In this document: piece by piece, positions 24,093 through 30,643 of the stretch
How positions within the stretch are numbered: position 1 is the first letter of the stretch
Layout of the letters: each line of letters begins with the position of its first letter
Origin: JANMDU01 sp031375105
Lineage (GTDB): Bacteria > Pseudomonadota > Gammaproteobacteria > Burkholderiales > Burkholderiaceae_C
NCBI GenBank assembly: GCA_031375105.1
Contig: JANMHJ010000012.1
Location: 1-52,504, forward strand
DNA: 52,504 nucleotides
Direction: 5' to 3'
The notes under the pieces: model-generated
The model's database searches: none
The model's input: only the letters and a program-made list of their open reading frames with translations
What the model was told of the DNA's origin: nothing
Program-made: the position numbers and the translations under genes

Positions 24093-25448
24093 TTACCCGC
24101 TGGGCAGCACCGTTTGCTCCACCACGCGCTCATCGCCAAGCACGATCATCGCGAAGAGCAATTCATCCAGCGATTGAGCGCGGGCGGTGCGCCGCGCCAG
24201 AAGCGGCGTAGCTTGTGGATTGAGCACCAGGAAATCGGCATCGCAGCCGGGTTGCAAATTACCCACCACGCCAGCCAAACCCATCGCCTGCGCTGCGCCT
24301 GCTGTGTGTAGCCACCAGAGCTTTTGCGGAGATAGCGTGAGGGCTTGTTTGGCCACGCCTCTGCTTTGCGAGCTGCTACGAGAAACGTAGTGTGCGGCGA
24401 GCATGGTTTTGAAGGGGGAAAAAGAAGTGCCTCCGCCGACATCGCTGGCCAAGCCGTGCTGCAAGTAATGCTCTTGCTCTTGCTCTTGCGCTTTTGCAAA
24501 ATCAAAATTGCCGCTGCCAAGAAACAAATTGCTGGTAGGGCAAACGGCAGCTGCCGCGCCGCGCTCGCGCATCAGAGCGCGATCAGCATCATTGAAATGT
24601 ATGCAATGCGCATAAACGCTCTTCTCACGAAGCAAACCAAAGCGCTCATACACGCTGAGATAGCTCGCATCTTGCGGATACAGCTCGCGCACCCAAGCGA
24701 TTTCCGCTTCGTTTTCGCTCACATGCGATTGAATCCACACATCGGGATACTTCGCAGCCAATGCCCCCATGCCGCGCATTTGTGCATCTGAGCAAGTGGG
24801 CGCGAAGCGCGGCGTGATCGCGTAGCCGAGCTGGCTGCGCGAGCCTTTGCCATGCCAGCGCTGAATCAGGCTTTCGGTGTCAATCAGCGAGGCTTCCGTC
24901 TCATCGCGCACGCCATCAGGGCAGTTGCGATCTTGCAGACATTTGCCGGTGATGATGCGCAGGCCAGCAATGTCAGCCGCTTCAAACAACGCGGTCACAG
25001 AAGCAACATGCGAGGTGGCGAAAGTCAGCGCCGTAGTCACGCCGTTGTGTAGCAATTCTGCTATAAAAAACGAAGCACACTGCGCAGCATATTCGCTGGC
25101 TACATAACGTTTTTCTTCTGGAAAAGTGTAATTTTCTAGCCAAGGAAGCAGGCCATCCGCGGGCGAGCCGATCACGTCAACTTGCGGGTAGTGCACATGC
25201 ATGTCCACAAAGCCGGGTGCGATGATGCGGCCGGGAAAATGCTGCGTTGGTAGGTGAGAATAAGCGCTGTGAAGAGCAGCAAAATCCCCGCTTGCGACCA
25301 CCTTGCCATTCGCATCCACCACCAGCAAACCGTCTTCATCAAACACAGCCGCACCATCCGGAGCAAAGCGTAAGAGGCTGGCGCGATAGGCGCGTGTGGT
25401 GGCGGAGAGTTTGGCGGTAGGAGCGGTGTTCACCCCGTTATTTTGCAA
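24093..25448 (-). CDS. guaD: Guanine deaminase
   Basis: The 451-residue amidohydrolase converts guanine to xanthine and ammonia. The zinc-binding motif is PGFVDMHVHYPQVD near residue 85, further ligands lie in QSHVSENEAEIAWV and YAHCIHFNDADRALM, and SDVGGGTSFSPFKTM follows. The start is uncertain: TTG at 25448 or GTG at 25433 near the BMP gene's stop; neither has a good ribosome site. It follows a BMP-family binding-protein gene, so the imported ligand may be guanine or a guanine nucleoside. yqgE follows after 9 bp. Confidence 0.93.
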   Translation of the reverse strand: MQNNGVNTAPTAKLSATTRAYRASLLRFAPDGAAVFDEDGLLVVDANGKVVASGDFAALHSAYSHLPTQHFPGRIIAPGFVDMHVHYPQVDVIGSPADGLLPWLENYTFPEEKRYVASEYAAQCASFFIAELLHNGVTTALTFATSHVASVTALFEAADIAGLRIITGKCLQDRNCPDGVRDETEASLIDTESLIQRWHGKGSRSQLGYAITPRFAPTCSDAQMRGMGALAAKYPDVWIQSHVSENEAEIAWVRELYPQDASYLSVYERFGLLREKSVYAHCIHFNDADRALMRERGAAAAVCPTSNLFLGSGNFDFAKAQEQEQEHYLQHGLASDVGGGTSFSPFKTMLAAHYVSRSSSQSRGVAKQALTLSPQKLWWLHTAGAAQAMGLAGVVGNLQPGCDADFLVLNPQATPLLARRTARAQSLDELLFAMIVLGDERVVEQTVLPSG

Positions 25449-26562
25449 TCTTTCCGACCACGCCCGATACGAGCGCGTTCATAGCCAGTATTTGCGAATC
25501 GGTCAGAGCGGTGTTTTTGGCTATCATGGGCTGGCCTTCGTTGTCCAGCACATCGTGTTTGCCTGCTGCAAAAGGCTTCAATTTGCCAGCGCCCATCGCC
25601 TTTTGCGCCGCATTGATTTCTGCAACCACCGCCGCAGGCACTTTCGGCCCAAATGCATCTACACGAATCATGTCTTCCTTGATCCCGCCCCATACGTTGC
25701 CAGTTTTCCAACTGCCCTCCAGCGCAGCCTTCACACGCTGCGTGTAATACGCGCCCCACTGGTGCGTCACTGCCAAAATCTGCGCATCTGGCGCAACTTT
25801 GCGCATGTCCGAGTGATACGCCACCGCCATCTTCCCGCGCTCCTGCGCCGCGATCATCACAGCATTCGAGCCGGTATGAAACGCAAGCACATCTGCGTCT
25901 TGGTTCATCAGCGTCATTGCCGCATCGCGCTCGCGCGGCGGGTCAAACCAAGCATTCAGCCAAACGATTTTCACCTGCGCCTTCGGGTTCACAGAGCGCA
26001 TGCCTAAAGTGAACGCATTGATGCCCTGCACCACCTCTGGAATCGGAAACCCCGCCACATAACCCGCGATATTCGTCTTCGTCATGCGCCCCGCCGCGAT
26101 GCCCGCGAGGTAGCGGCCTTCGTAATAGCGCGCATTCGCAGCAGACACATTCGCAGCCGTTTTATACCCCGTGATGGATTCAAAGCGCACCTCTGGAAAC
26201 TCTGCCGCCACGCGCATGGTCGCTTCCATATAACCAAAGCTGGGCGTGAAAATAATTTTGTTGCCCTGCGCCGCCAAATCACGAATCACGCGCTCCGCAT
26301 CCGCGCCCTCGGGTACGTTTTCCACATAGCTGGTCTTCACCTTATCGCCCAAAGCCGCTTGCACCGCCTTGCGCCCCTCATCATGCTGGCGCACCCAGCC
26401 AGCATCGGTGAGCGGCGCGACATATACCCAAGCTGCTTTGAGTTGCTCTAGAGATTTGTCGGGAGCTCGTTCGGGAGATCCCTTGAGAGCTTGGACGTTT
26501 TGTGAAAAAACGGAAGAAAAAAAGCAGGCGGCCACAAGCGTGGCTGCGAGGTTTTTGTACAT
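25438..26562 (-). CDS. BMP-family (PnrA-like) ABC transporter substrate-binding protein
   Basis: This 374-residue periplasmic or lipid-anchored receptor belongs to the Bmp/PnrA group, which binds purine nucleosides or nucleobases. After the signal peptide (MYKNLAATLVAACFFSSVFS, with a possible VAAC lipobox) the body shows YVAPLTDAGWVRQHDEGRKA, FTPSFGYMEATMRVAAEFP and AGYVAGFPIPEVVQGINAF. AGAGGA lies about 7 bp before ATG 26562. It overlaps guaD by 11 bp. No cognate permease or ATPase gene is in the window. Confidence 0.93.
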   Translation of the reverse strand: MYKNLAATLVAACFFSSVFSQNVQALKGSPERAPDKSLEQLKAAWVYVAPLTDAGWVRQHDEGRKAVQAALGDKVKTSYVENVPEGADAERVIRDLAAQGNKIIFTPSFGYMEATMRVAAEFPEVRFESITGYKTAANVSAANARYYEGRYLAGIAAGRMTKTNIAGYVAGFPIPEVVQGINAFTLGMRSVNPKAQVKIVWLNAWFDPPRERDAAMTLMNQDADVLAFHTGSNAVMIAAQERGKMAVAYHSDMRKVAPDAQILAVTHQWGAYYTQRVKAALEGSWKTGNVWGGIKEDMIRVDAFGPKVPAAVVAEINAAQKAMGAGKLKPFAAGKHDVLDNEGQPMIAKNTALTDSQILAMNALVSGVVGKIAK

Positions 26563-26654
26563 GGTAGTCCTCTACATGGCTGCGGGGGTTGAGAAATTGG
26601 CGTTGCGCAGCGCAACAGGCAGTATTTTACTTGCGTGATATCAATGGCTGGATT

Positions 26655-26717
26655 TTTAAGCGTTTTAGGGCTGTAGCCTTTATGTATTGTGCGCGGAGTG
26701 CTATTAAATTAATAGTA
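26655..26717 (+). repeat. Repeat M copy 6, attached to element P copy A
   Basis: TTTTTAAGCG, GTAGCCTTTATGTATTGTGC and GCTATTAAATTAATAGTA occur in family order. It is followed by the REP-like motif and then by element P. Confidence 0.88.
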
Positions 26718-26720
26718 AGA

Positions 26721-26750
26721 ACCGTTCACTCTAAGCTTGTCGAAGGGTCT
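26721..26750 (+). repeat. REP-like motif (ACCGTTC...TTGTCGAAGGGTCT)
   Basis: The 30-bp stretch ACCGTTCACTCTAAGCTTGT plus CGAAGGGTCT is a variant of a short repeat common in proteobacterial genomes (inverted form AGACCCTTCGACGAGTTCAG). It lies between repeat M and element P, as it does at 35173-35202. Confidence 0.75.
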
Positions 26751-26786
26751 TGGTTTGTTAAGCGCTTCGCTCCACCTTGTGTACCA

Positions 26787-26916
26787 GCGGCCTACCATCG
26801 GGCAGTCGTCTCAGAAAGTTTTTTGAAAACACACGCGATTCAGGAAACGGTGAATTCAACATGGTCTCCACGCGCCTTCCAAAAAATTTCTGATCCAACC
26901 ACCCGATGGTCTCCGC
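26787..26916 (+). repeat. Element P copy A (130-bp imperfect palindrome)
   Basis: It begins GCGGCCTACCATCGGGCAG, has the mirrored tract AGTTTTTTGAAAACACACGC near its first third and CGCGCCTTCCAAAAAATTTC near its last third, and ends GGTCTCCGC. The arms are about 50 bp and pair imperfectly. A 25-bp flank with CCACC is conserved outside the left end. The GGTCTCCGC end faces the gene at 26956-27621. Confidence 0.9.
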
Positions 26917-26955
26917 AGGTTAGATAGCAACAAGTCTGCGATTGGAAAATCCAGT

Positions 26956-27621
26956 CTATGCATACTCCTCACCAGAAATTACCTGCGCTGCAATGTAATC
27001 AAGATTCAACAGCGCTAAAGTTTTACTGTGCAGTTGAGCAAGTACTAGCGCACGAGCGCTAGGCGCAGAGATACTAGCCTCTAACTGTTTCCATAGCATT
27101 TCTTTTTTTGGATCGGCGTGATACTCAATTCCATTAAGCCAAAGCTTAAGAATCGATTGATCGAACAAGGGCTGCTCGTCAATCCTCACCTGCATGTAGA
27201 TGCTGGCCTCACCATGCGCATACGCTTGATTGCATTCAGCAATGAAACCTTGCACATTTTCGAATGGGAAGCGGTTATAAAGAATTTTAGAAACTTTAGG
27301 ATAACTAGCAGGCTCCTTTTCTAGGGTAACAAGGCGCATCACGTGCAAAAACTGATCAAGCTCTGCATCTGACCAATTGGCTGTACGGATTTCAAATCCT
27401 CGCTCCTCAGATAGAGAAAGTCCATCGAGCCCGCACATTCCTTTGCTCAATATTGTGGTTTTTCTTACGCGAGACATGTGCTCTTTGTATTTCACAAGTG
27501 TTGCAATCTCTTCTGGTGGAATATCAATACCAAATCGAAGACGAAAGATTTGGCCTTGAGGTCCAATAGGAAGAGATAAGTCAACTGTTCGCATCATCGA
27601 GAGTTTGAACGGATTTCGCAT
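26956..27621 (-). CDS. Orphan hypothetical protein bracketed by element P copies
   Basis: The 221-residue protein resembles nothing I can name. It is soluble, without signal or membrane helix; the middle has GLSLSEERGFEIRTANWSDA and the second half IRIDE-like sheet segments followed by helices near the C-terminus. Base composition is visibly more AT-rich than the flanking genes, suggesting acquired DNA. ATG 27621 is used; 27597 or 27594 are alternatives. Palindromic element P lies on both sides (ends at 26916 and 27643), each with the GAGACC-type end facing the gene. Confidence 0.65.
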   Translation of the reverse strand: MRNPFKLSMMRTVDLSLPIGPQGQIFRLRFGIDIPPEEIATLVKYKEHMSRVRKTTILSKGMCGLDGLSLSEERGFEIRTANWSDAELDQFLHVMRLVTLEKEPASYPKVSKILYNRFPFENVQGFIAECNQAYAHGEASIYMQVRIDEQPLFDQSILKLWLNGIEYHADPKKEMLWKQLEASISAPSARALVLAQLHSKTLALLNLDYIAAQVISGEEYA

Positions 27622-27642
27622 CGATTGCCAGTGAATCGTCCT

Positions 27643-27771
27643 GCGGAGACCATTTGGCGGTTGGATCGGAAATTTTTTTGAAGGCGCGTGGAGGCCATTT
27701 TTAACTCACCTAGACCGCAGCCGAGTGTGTTTTCAAAAAATTTACAGAGTAACTTTAGGGCACTAGGCCGC
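27643..27771 (-). repeat. Element P copy B (129 bp)
   Basis: It begins GCGGAGACCATTTGGCGG and ends CACTAGGCCGC, with AATTTTTTTGAAGGCGCG and GTGTGTTTTCAAAAAATTTA as the inner arms. It is inverted relative to copy A. No repeat M copy is attached, unlike the other four. Confidence 0.88.
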
Positions 27772-27806
27772 AGGTACAAAAGATCGCGTTAAGCTGCGAG
27801 ATTTTT

Positions 27807-28112
27807 TCAAGTGCAAATACTTGCCAATCGATTGCGCCAATAGCCTGGGCGGCGATGCGTGTTGGCGAATGCCACGATGATGATCTCTTCGCCGCGTACG
27901 CTGTAGATCACGACATAGGGGAAGCCCTTGACGACGCATTGCCGAAGATCTGCGTCAATCGGTTTCCAGCCTTGGGGGAAGCGCAGGATGCGCTGAATGC
28001 AGGCTTCAAACTCTTTGATGAGCCGCTCGCTTAGCTTCGGATCAATGGCTTTGTAGTATTGCGCCGCTTCGATGGCCTCCATGTCCACCGGCGGCAAACG
28101 CCGCACTTTCAT
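27807..28112 (-). CDS. RelE/ParE-family toxin
   Basis: The 101-residue basic protein has the RelE/ParE fold pattern. The N-terminal helix reads DMEAIEAAQYYKAIDPKLSE, followed by LRFPQGWKPID, RQCVVKGFPYVVIYSVRGEE and a C-terminal VAFANTHRRPGYWRNR. ParE-type toxins attack gyrase, RelE-type toxins cut mRNA on ribosomes; the two are not separable here. The start overlaps the antitoxin stop as ATGA, so translation is coupled. It lies next to copy B of element P. Confidence 0.88.
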   Translation of the reverse strand: MKVRRLPPVDMEAIEAAQYYKAIDPKLSERLIKEFEACIQRILRFPQGWKPIDADLRQCVVKGFPYVVIYSVRGEEIIIVAFANTHRRPGYWRNRLASICT

Positions 28113-28324
28113 ACGGCACGCATTTTTTTGAAAAGCTCTTCGATGGGTGCGGCTTGAATCTCGCCTAGGTCATAGGCGGCCAATCTGTCTTTTGCTTCAA
28201 CCGCCCAAGCAGCGTTGATGGCAGGATCGGGCTCGTCGAGCATTTCGAAGAGCGAGTCGATCAGAAATAACTGCTCTTGCGGGCGCAGGGTGCGAGCAGT
28301 AGCGAGAATTTCGGCGGTGGTCAT
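28109..28324 (-). CDS. Addiction-module antitoxin
   Basis: This 71-residue acidic protein belongs to the short antitoxin family paired with RelE/ParE toxins (putative addiction module component). The pattern SLFEMLDEPDPAINAAWAVE with AKDRLAAYDLGEIQA following is typical. ATG 28324 is chosen over an earlier start because AGGAG lies 9 bp upstream. It is upstream of and coupled to the toxin. Confidence 0.88.
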   Translation of the reverse strand: MTTAEILATARTLRPQEQLFLIDSLFEMLDEPDPAINAAWAVEAKDRLAAYDLGEIQAAPIEELFKKMRAV

Positions 28325-28460
28325 ACTTATCGCTCCTGTGGTTGCCAAAAGTAAGCTGCAAGCTAGCGGTCACCTTGGGCAAATCTAATGTGAATGCTAA
28401 CAGTTTCGAGCTGTGGTTGCACCCAACATGAAGCATACTGGCCATCAGACGCAGGTGCAA

Positions 28461-28526
28461 AACTTTGAGCAAAAAAGGTCTCTACCCGTTATATAACCTG
28501 CGCTAATAGCTATCAATTAAATAGCA
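28461..28526 (+). repeat. Repeat M copy 7
   Basis: TCTACCCGTTATATAACCTG and the hairpin AGCTATCAATTAAATAGCA are clear. It lies between the antitoxin's promoter side and the SPOR gene's stop. Confidence 0.85.
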
Positions 28527-28528
28527 AA

Positions 28529-29191
28529 TCACGCCTTGCAAACAGACAACCCACCCGCGCCTACCGCAGACTTGACACCATCCAACTGCGAGCGCAGGGC
28601 TTCATCTACCACTGGCAGCCGCAGGATTTGGCCTTTGCGCTCGGGCTGCTCTTGCACGACTTTGCCTGTGCGCACACCGCGTTTGGCAGCGGAGGCGAGT
28701 GCTTCGTTAGCTTGGGCTTGGGTGAGGAAAGCACCGAGGGACAGGCCGGGCTCTAGCGTGGCGTTCTTCAAAGTTTCGAAGCTCACGTTCAAACCGCGTA
28801 GCTCGTTTTTCTTCACAGCCAGCGCTTCTGGGGAAGCGTATTTGCCCATGTAAACGATCCAGCGGGCGGGCTCGGTGCTGTTGTCTAGGCTCCAGCTATT
28901 GGCGGGCAGGCTGGCAGCAGCTGTGCGCACGGCGCTGGCTTGGCTCTCGCTCAGCAGGGCGGTTTGCAGGCATTCTGGGGGCTTGGGAGGTGGCGCGGCG
29001 GCGAGCGTTTCGACGCGCTTGGCTTCAGTGGCATTGAGCAAACGGATGGCATCGGGCTTGATCTGGGCTTGGAGGCGCTGGGGCTCGGTTTGCACGGCGG
29101 GGGCGAGGCCGAAGCTGGCCAGATGGCCTCCAACCCACGCGAAATAAGCGCCATTGGCCAAAAGCAACAATAAAACGAGGAATCTCAGCAT
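28529..29191 (-). CDS. SPOR-domain membrane protein
   Basis: The 220-residue protein has one N-terminal membrane anchor (LRFLVLLLLLANGAYFAWVG) and a C-terminal SPOR-like domain (WIVYMGKYASPEALAVKKNE, GLSLGAFLTQAQANEALASA). SPOR domains bind denuded peptidoglycan at division sites. ATG 29191 is preferred because a longer frame overlaps birA. The SET-birA-SPOR order is a minus-strand operon here. Confidence 0.85.
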   Translation of the reverse strand: MLRFLVLLLLLANGAYFAWVGGHLASFGLAPAVQTEPQRLQAQIKPDAIRLLNATEAKRVETLAAAPPPKPPECLQTALLSESQASAVRTAAASLPANSWSLDNSTEPARWIVYMGKYASPEALAVKKNELRGLNVSFETLKNATLEPGLSLGAFLTQAQANEALASAAKRGVRTGKVVQEQPERKGQILRLPVVDEALRSQLDGVKSAVGAGGLSVCKA

Positions 29192-29225
29192 GGGATAAAG
29201 GTCAAACTTCGGGTGAAACTTCGGG

Positions 29226-30020
29226 TCAGGCTTCAAGCGTGGGGCGCACGCTCACCTCTTGGCTAGCAACACGTTGAAGCCCAAGCGAAGTATGCACCAA
29301 CAGCGCCCCGCTGCCATCCACACCCTGCGCCCGGCCTTGTTGGCCATCGCTTAAAGTGACTTCGCGGCCTGCCAAGGCGTCGCGGGCGGCAAAACGGCTG
29401 GAAAAGGCGGCAAAGCCTTCGCGCTCAAATTCTAGTAGATTGCTAAGTAAAGGCGCGAAAAGCCGCTCCAGCGCCGTTTGCGGGCTGCTGACGGGCTGAA
29501 ATTCTTGCAGCCAAGCGGGCGGGGTGCTCAAATTTGCGTCCATTGGTCGGGCGCGGATGTTGATGCCGATGCCGATCACAGCAAAGCGCTCTCGGTTTGA
29601 TGTGGCGGGCGGCGAGGTGGTCTCAATCAAAATCCCGGCCAGCTTGCGGCCTTGCCACCAAAGATCATTGGGCCATTTGAGCTGAATCTGCTCGCCATTG
29701 GCAAGGCTCAAGCTCTCCGCCACACTCACGCCCACCGCCAAGCTCAGCCCTTCCCAGCGGATCGGCGCGAGGCTGATGCCGAAAGAAAAGGTGAGCGAGT
29801 CGCCGGGGCTGGAGAGCCAGCCGCGCCCCATGCGCCCGCGCCCAGCGGTTTGCGTTTCTGCCACCAGCAGCGTCGGCTCGGTGTGGCCAGCGCGCGCGCG
29901 GCGCATGAGCTCGGTACTCGTGGAATCAATCTCGGGCAGGATTTCTACACTAAAGCTCGCCAGACTTGGCAAGCCAAGCGCCATGACTTGTTGCCAAATC
30001 GTTTCCGCAGGCCAGCTCAT
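29226..30020 (-). CDS. birA: Biotin-[acetyl-CoA-carboxylase] ligase
   Basis: The 264-residue enzyme attaches biotin to the acetyl-CoA carboxylase carrier protein. The biotinyl-AMP loop reads ETQTAGRGRMGRGWLSSPGD, followed by LQLKWPNDLWW-type residues (LKWPNDLWWQGRKLAGILIE). It lacks the N-terminal DNA-binding domain of E. coli BirA, so it is a group I ligase without repressor function. ATG 30020 is used, 4 bp after the SET gene's stop; the longer frame is not needed. Confidence 0.94.
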   Translation of the reverse strand: MSWPAETIWQQVMALGLPSLASFSVEILPEIDSTSTELMRRARAGHTEPTLLVAETQTAGRGRMGRGWLSSPGDSLTFSFGISLAPIRWEGLSLAVGVSVAESLSLANGEQIQLKWPNDLWWQGRKLAGILIETTSPPATSNRERFAVIGIGINIRARPMDANLSTPPAWLQEFQPVSSPQTALERLFAPLLSNLLEFEREGFAAFSSRFAARDALAGREVTLSDGQQGRAQGVDGSGALLVHTSLGLQRVASQEVSVRPTLEA

Positions 30021-30024
30021 GGGA

Positions 30025-30519
30025 TTACTTCTTAGCCAACATCGTGCCCCGGCATTTCTTCGCACCGCAAAGGCATTTGTATTCCGCCTTGAGTTTCTTC
30101 GTGTAAGGCTCGTCAATCACCAAGCCGTAGTCGTAAAACAACTCCTCTCCGCCTTTGATATTGCGCAGGGCTTTGATCCAAACGCGTTGATTGATTTCGT
30201 CTTCATCGGCTTCGCAATTGGGCTTGCAGGCATGGTTGATCCAGCGGGAATCGTTGCCGTTGTCGTTGCCATCGATGCATCGGCCATCTTCTAACGAGAA
30301 GTAAAACGTGTGGTTCGGCTGGCTTGGATCATGCGGATGGCGGCGCAGGGCTTCTTTCCAAGAGATGACGCGGCCTTGGTATTCAATCAGGATTTGCCCG
30401 GCGGGAATATCGCGCAAGGCATACATGCCATTGCCATGAATACCGGATGCGCGCACTTCAATCAAGCGCTCCGTGATTTGCGGGGGTTGAACGTAGGGAG
30501 CAGATTTTTTGGCAGGCAT
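30025..30519 (-). CDS. SET-domain lysine methyltransferase
   Basis: The 164-residue protein is a complete SET domain with post-SET cysteines. Motifs in order are SGIHGNGMYALRDIPAGQIL (SAM region), WINHACKPNCE (NHxC knot), EELFYDYGLV (catalytic tyrosine) and CLCGAKKCRGTM (zinc cluster). It would methylate lysine of a protein. ATG 30519 gives a clean N-terminus (MPAKKSAPYVQPPQ). It shares a promoter region with divergent topB and is followed at 4 bp by birA. SET proteins are eukaryote-like but recur in bacteria. The substrate is unknown; the Lys-rich tail of TopB is a candidate. Confidence 0.93.
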   Translation of the reverse strand: MPAKKSAPYVQPPQITERLIEVRASGIHGNGMYALRDIPAGQILIEYQGRVISWKEALRRHPHDPSQPNHTFYFSLEDGRCIDGNDNGNDSRWINHACKPNCEADEDEINQRVWIKALRNIKGGEELFYDYGLVIDEPYTKKLKAEYKCLCGAKKCRGTMLAKK

Positions 30520-30531
30520 GAAAAAACTAAA

Positions 30532-30548
30532 TTTGGCAAACTGCCAAA
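30532..30548. promoter_or_regulatory. Inverted repeat TTTGGCA-AAC-TGCCAAA
   Basis: Seven-base arms are perfect. It lies 13 bp upstream of the SET gene's start in the gap shared with topB, so it could be an operator for the SET side or both. Confidence 0.5.
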
Positions 30549-30582
30549 AAATTTGGTATGTTGAATGTGCACATGTGCGCAG

Positions 30583-30623
30583 GCGCGCGCATGTGTGTAC
30601 GTGTGCGCACATGCGCATGCGCG
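30583..30623. promoter_or_regulatory. 41-nt perfectly alternating purine-pyrimidine tract
   Basis: GCGCGCGCATGTGTGTACGT and the following bases to 30623 alternate without error, and a 16-nt alternating run (30566-30581) lies just upstream. Such tracts can form Z-DNA under negative supercoiling. It ends about 20 bp before the topB start. Confidence 0.75.
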
Positions 30624-30643
30624 AGAACACCGATTGTACTGAT

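Larger units (their letters stand above)
26563..26786. other. Gap filled by repeat M copy, REP-like motif and flank of element P
   Basis: Together with copy A of element P this covers the 393 bp between the BMP gene and the next gene. I see no gene here. The segment 26563-26654 should hold the BMP promoter; the rest is repeats listed separately. Confidence 0.7.

Noticed and set aside
25040..25110. Repeat M copy inside guaD
   Set aside because: A weak match to the middle of repeat M exists, but the encoded residues align with the conserved guanine deaminase sequence without an insertion, so it is chance likeness.
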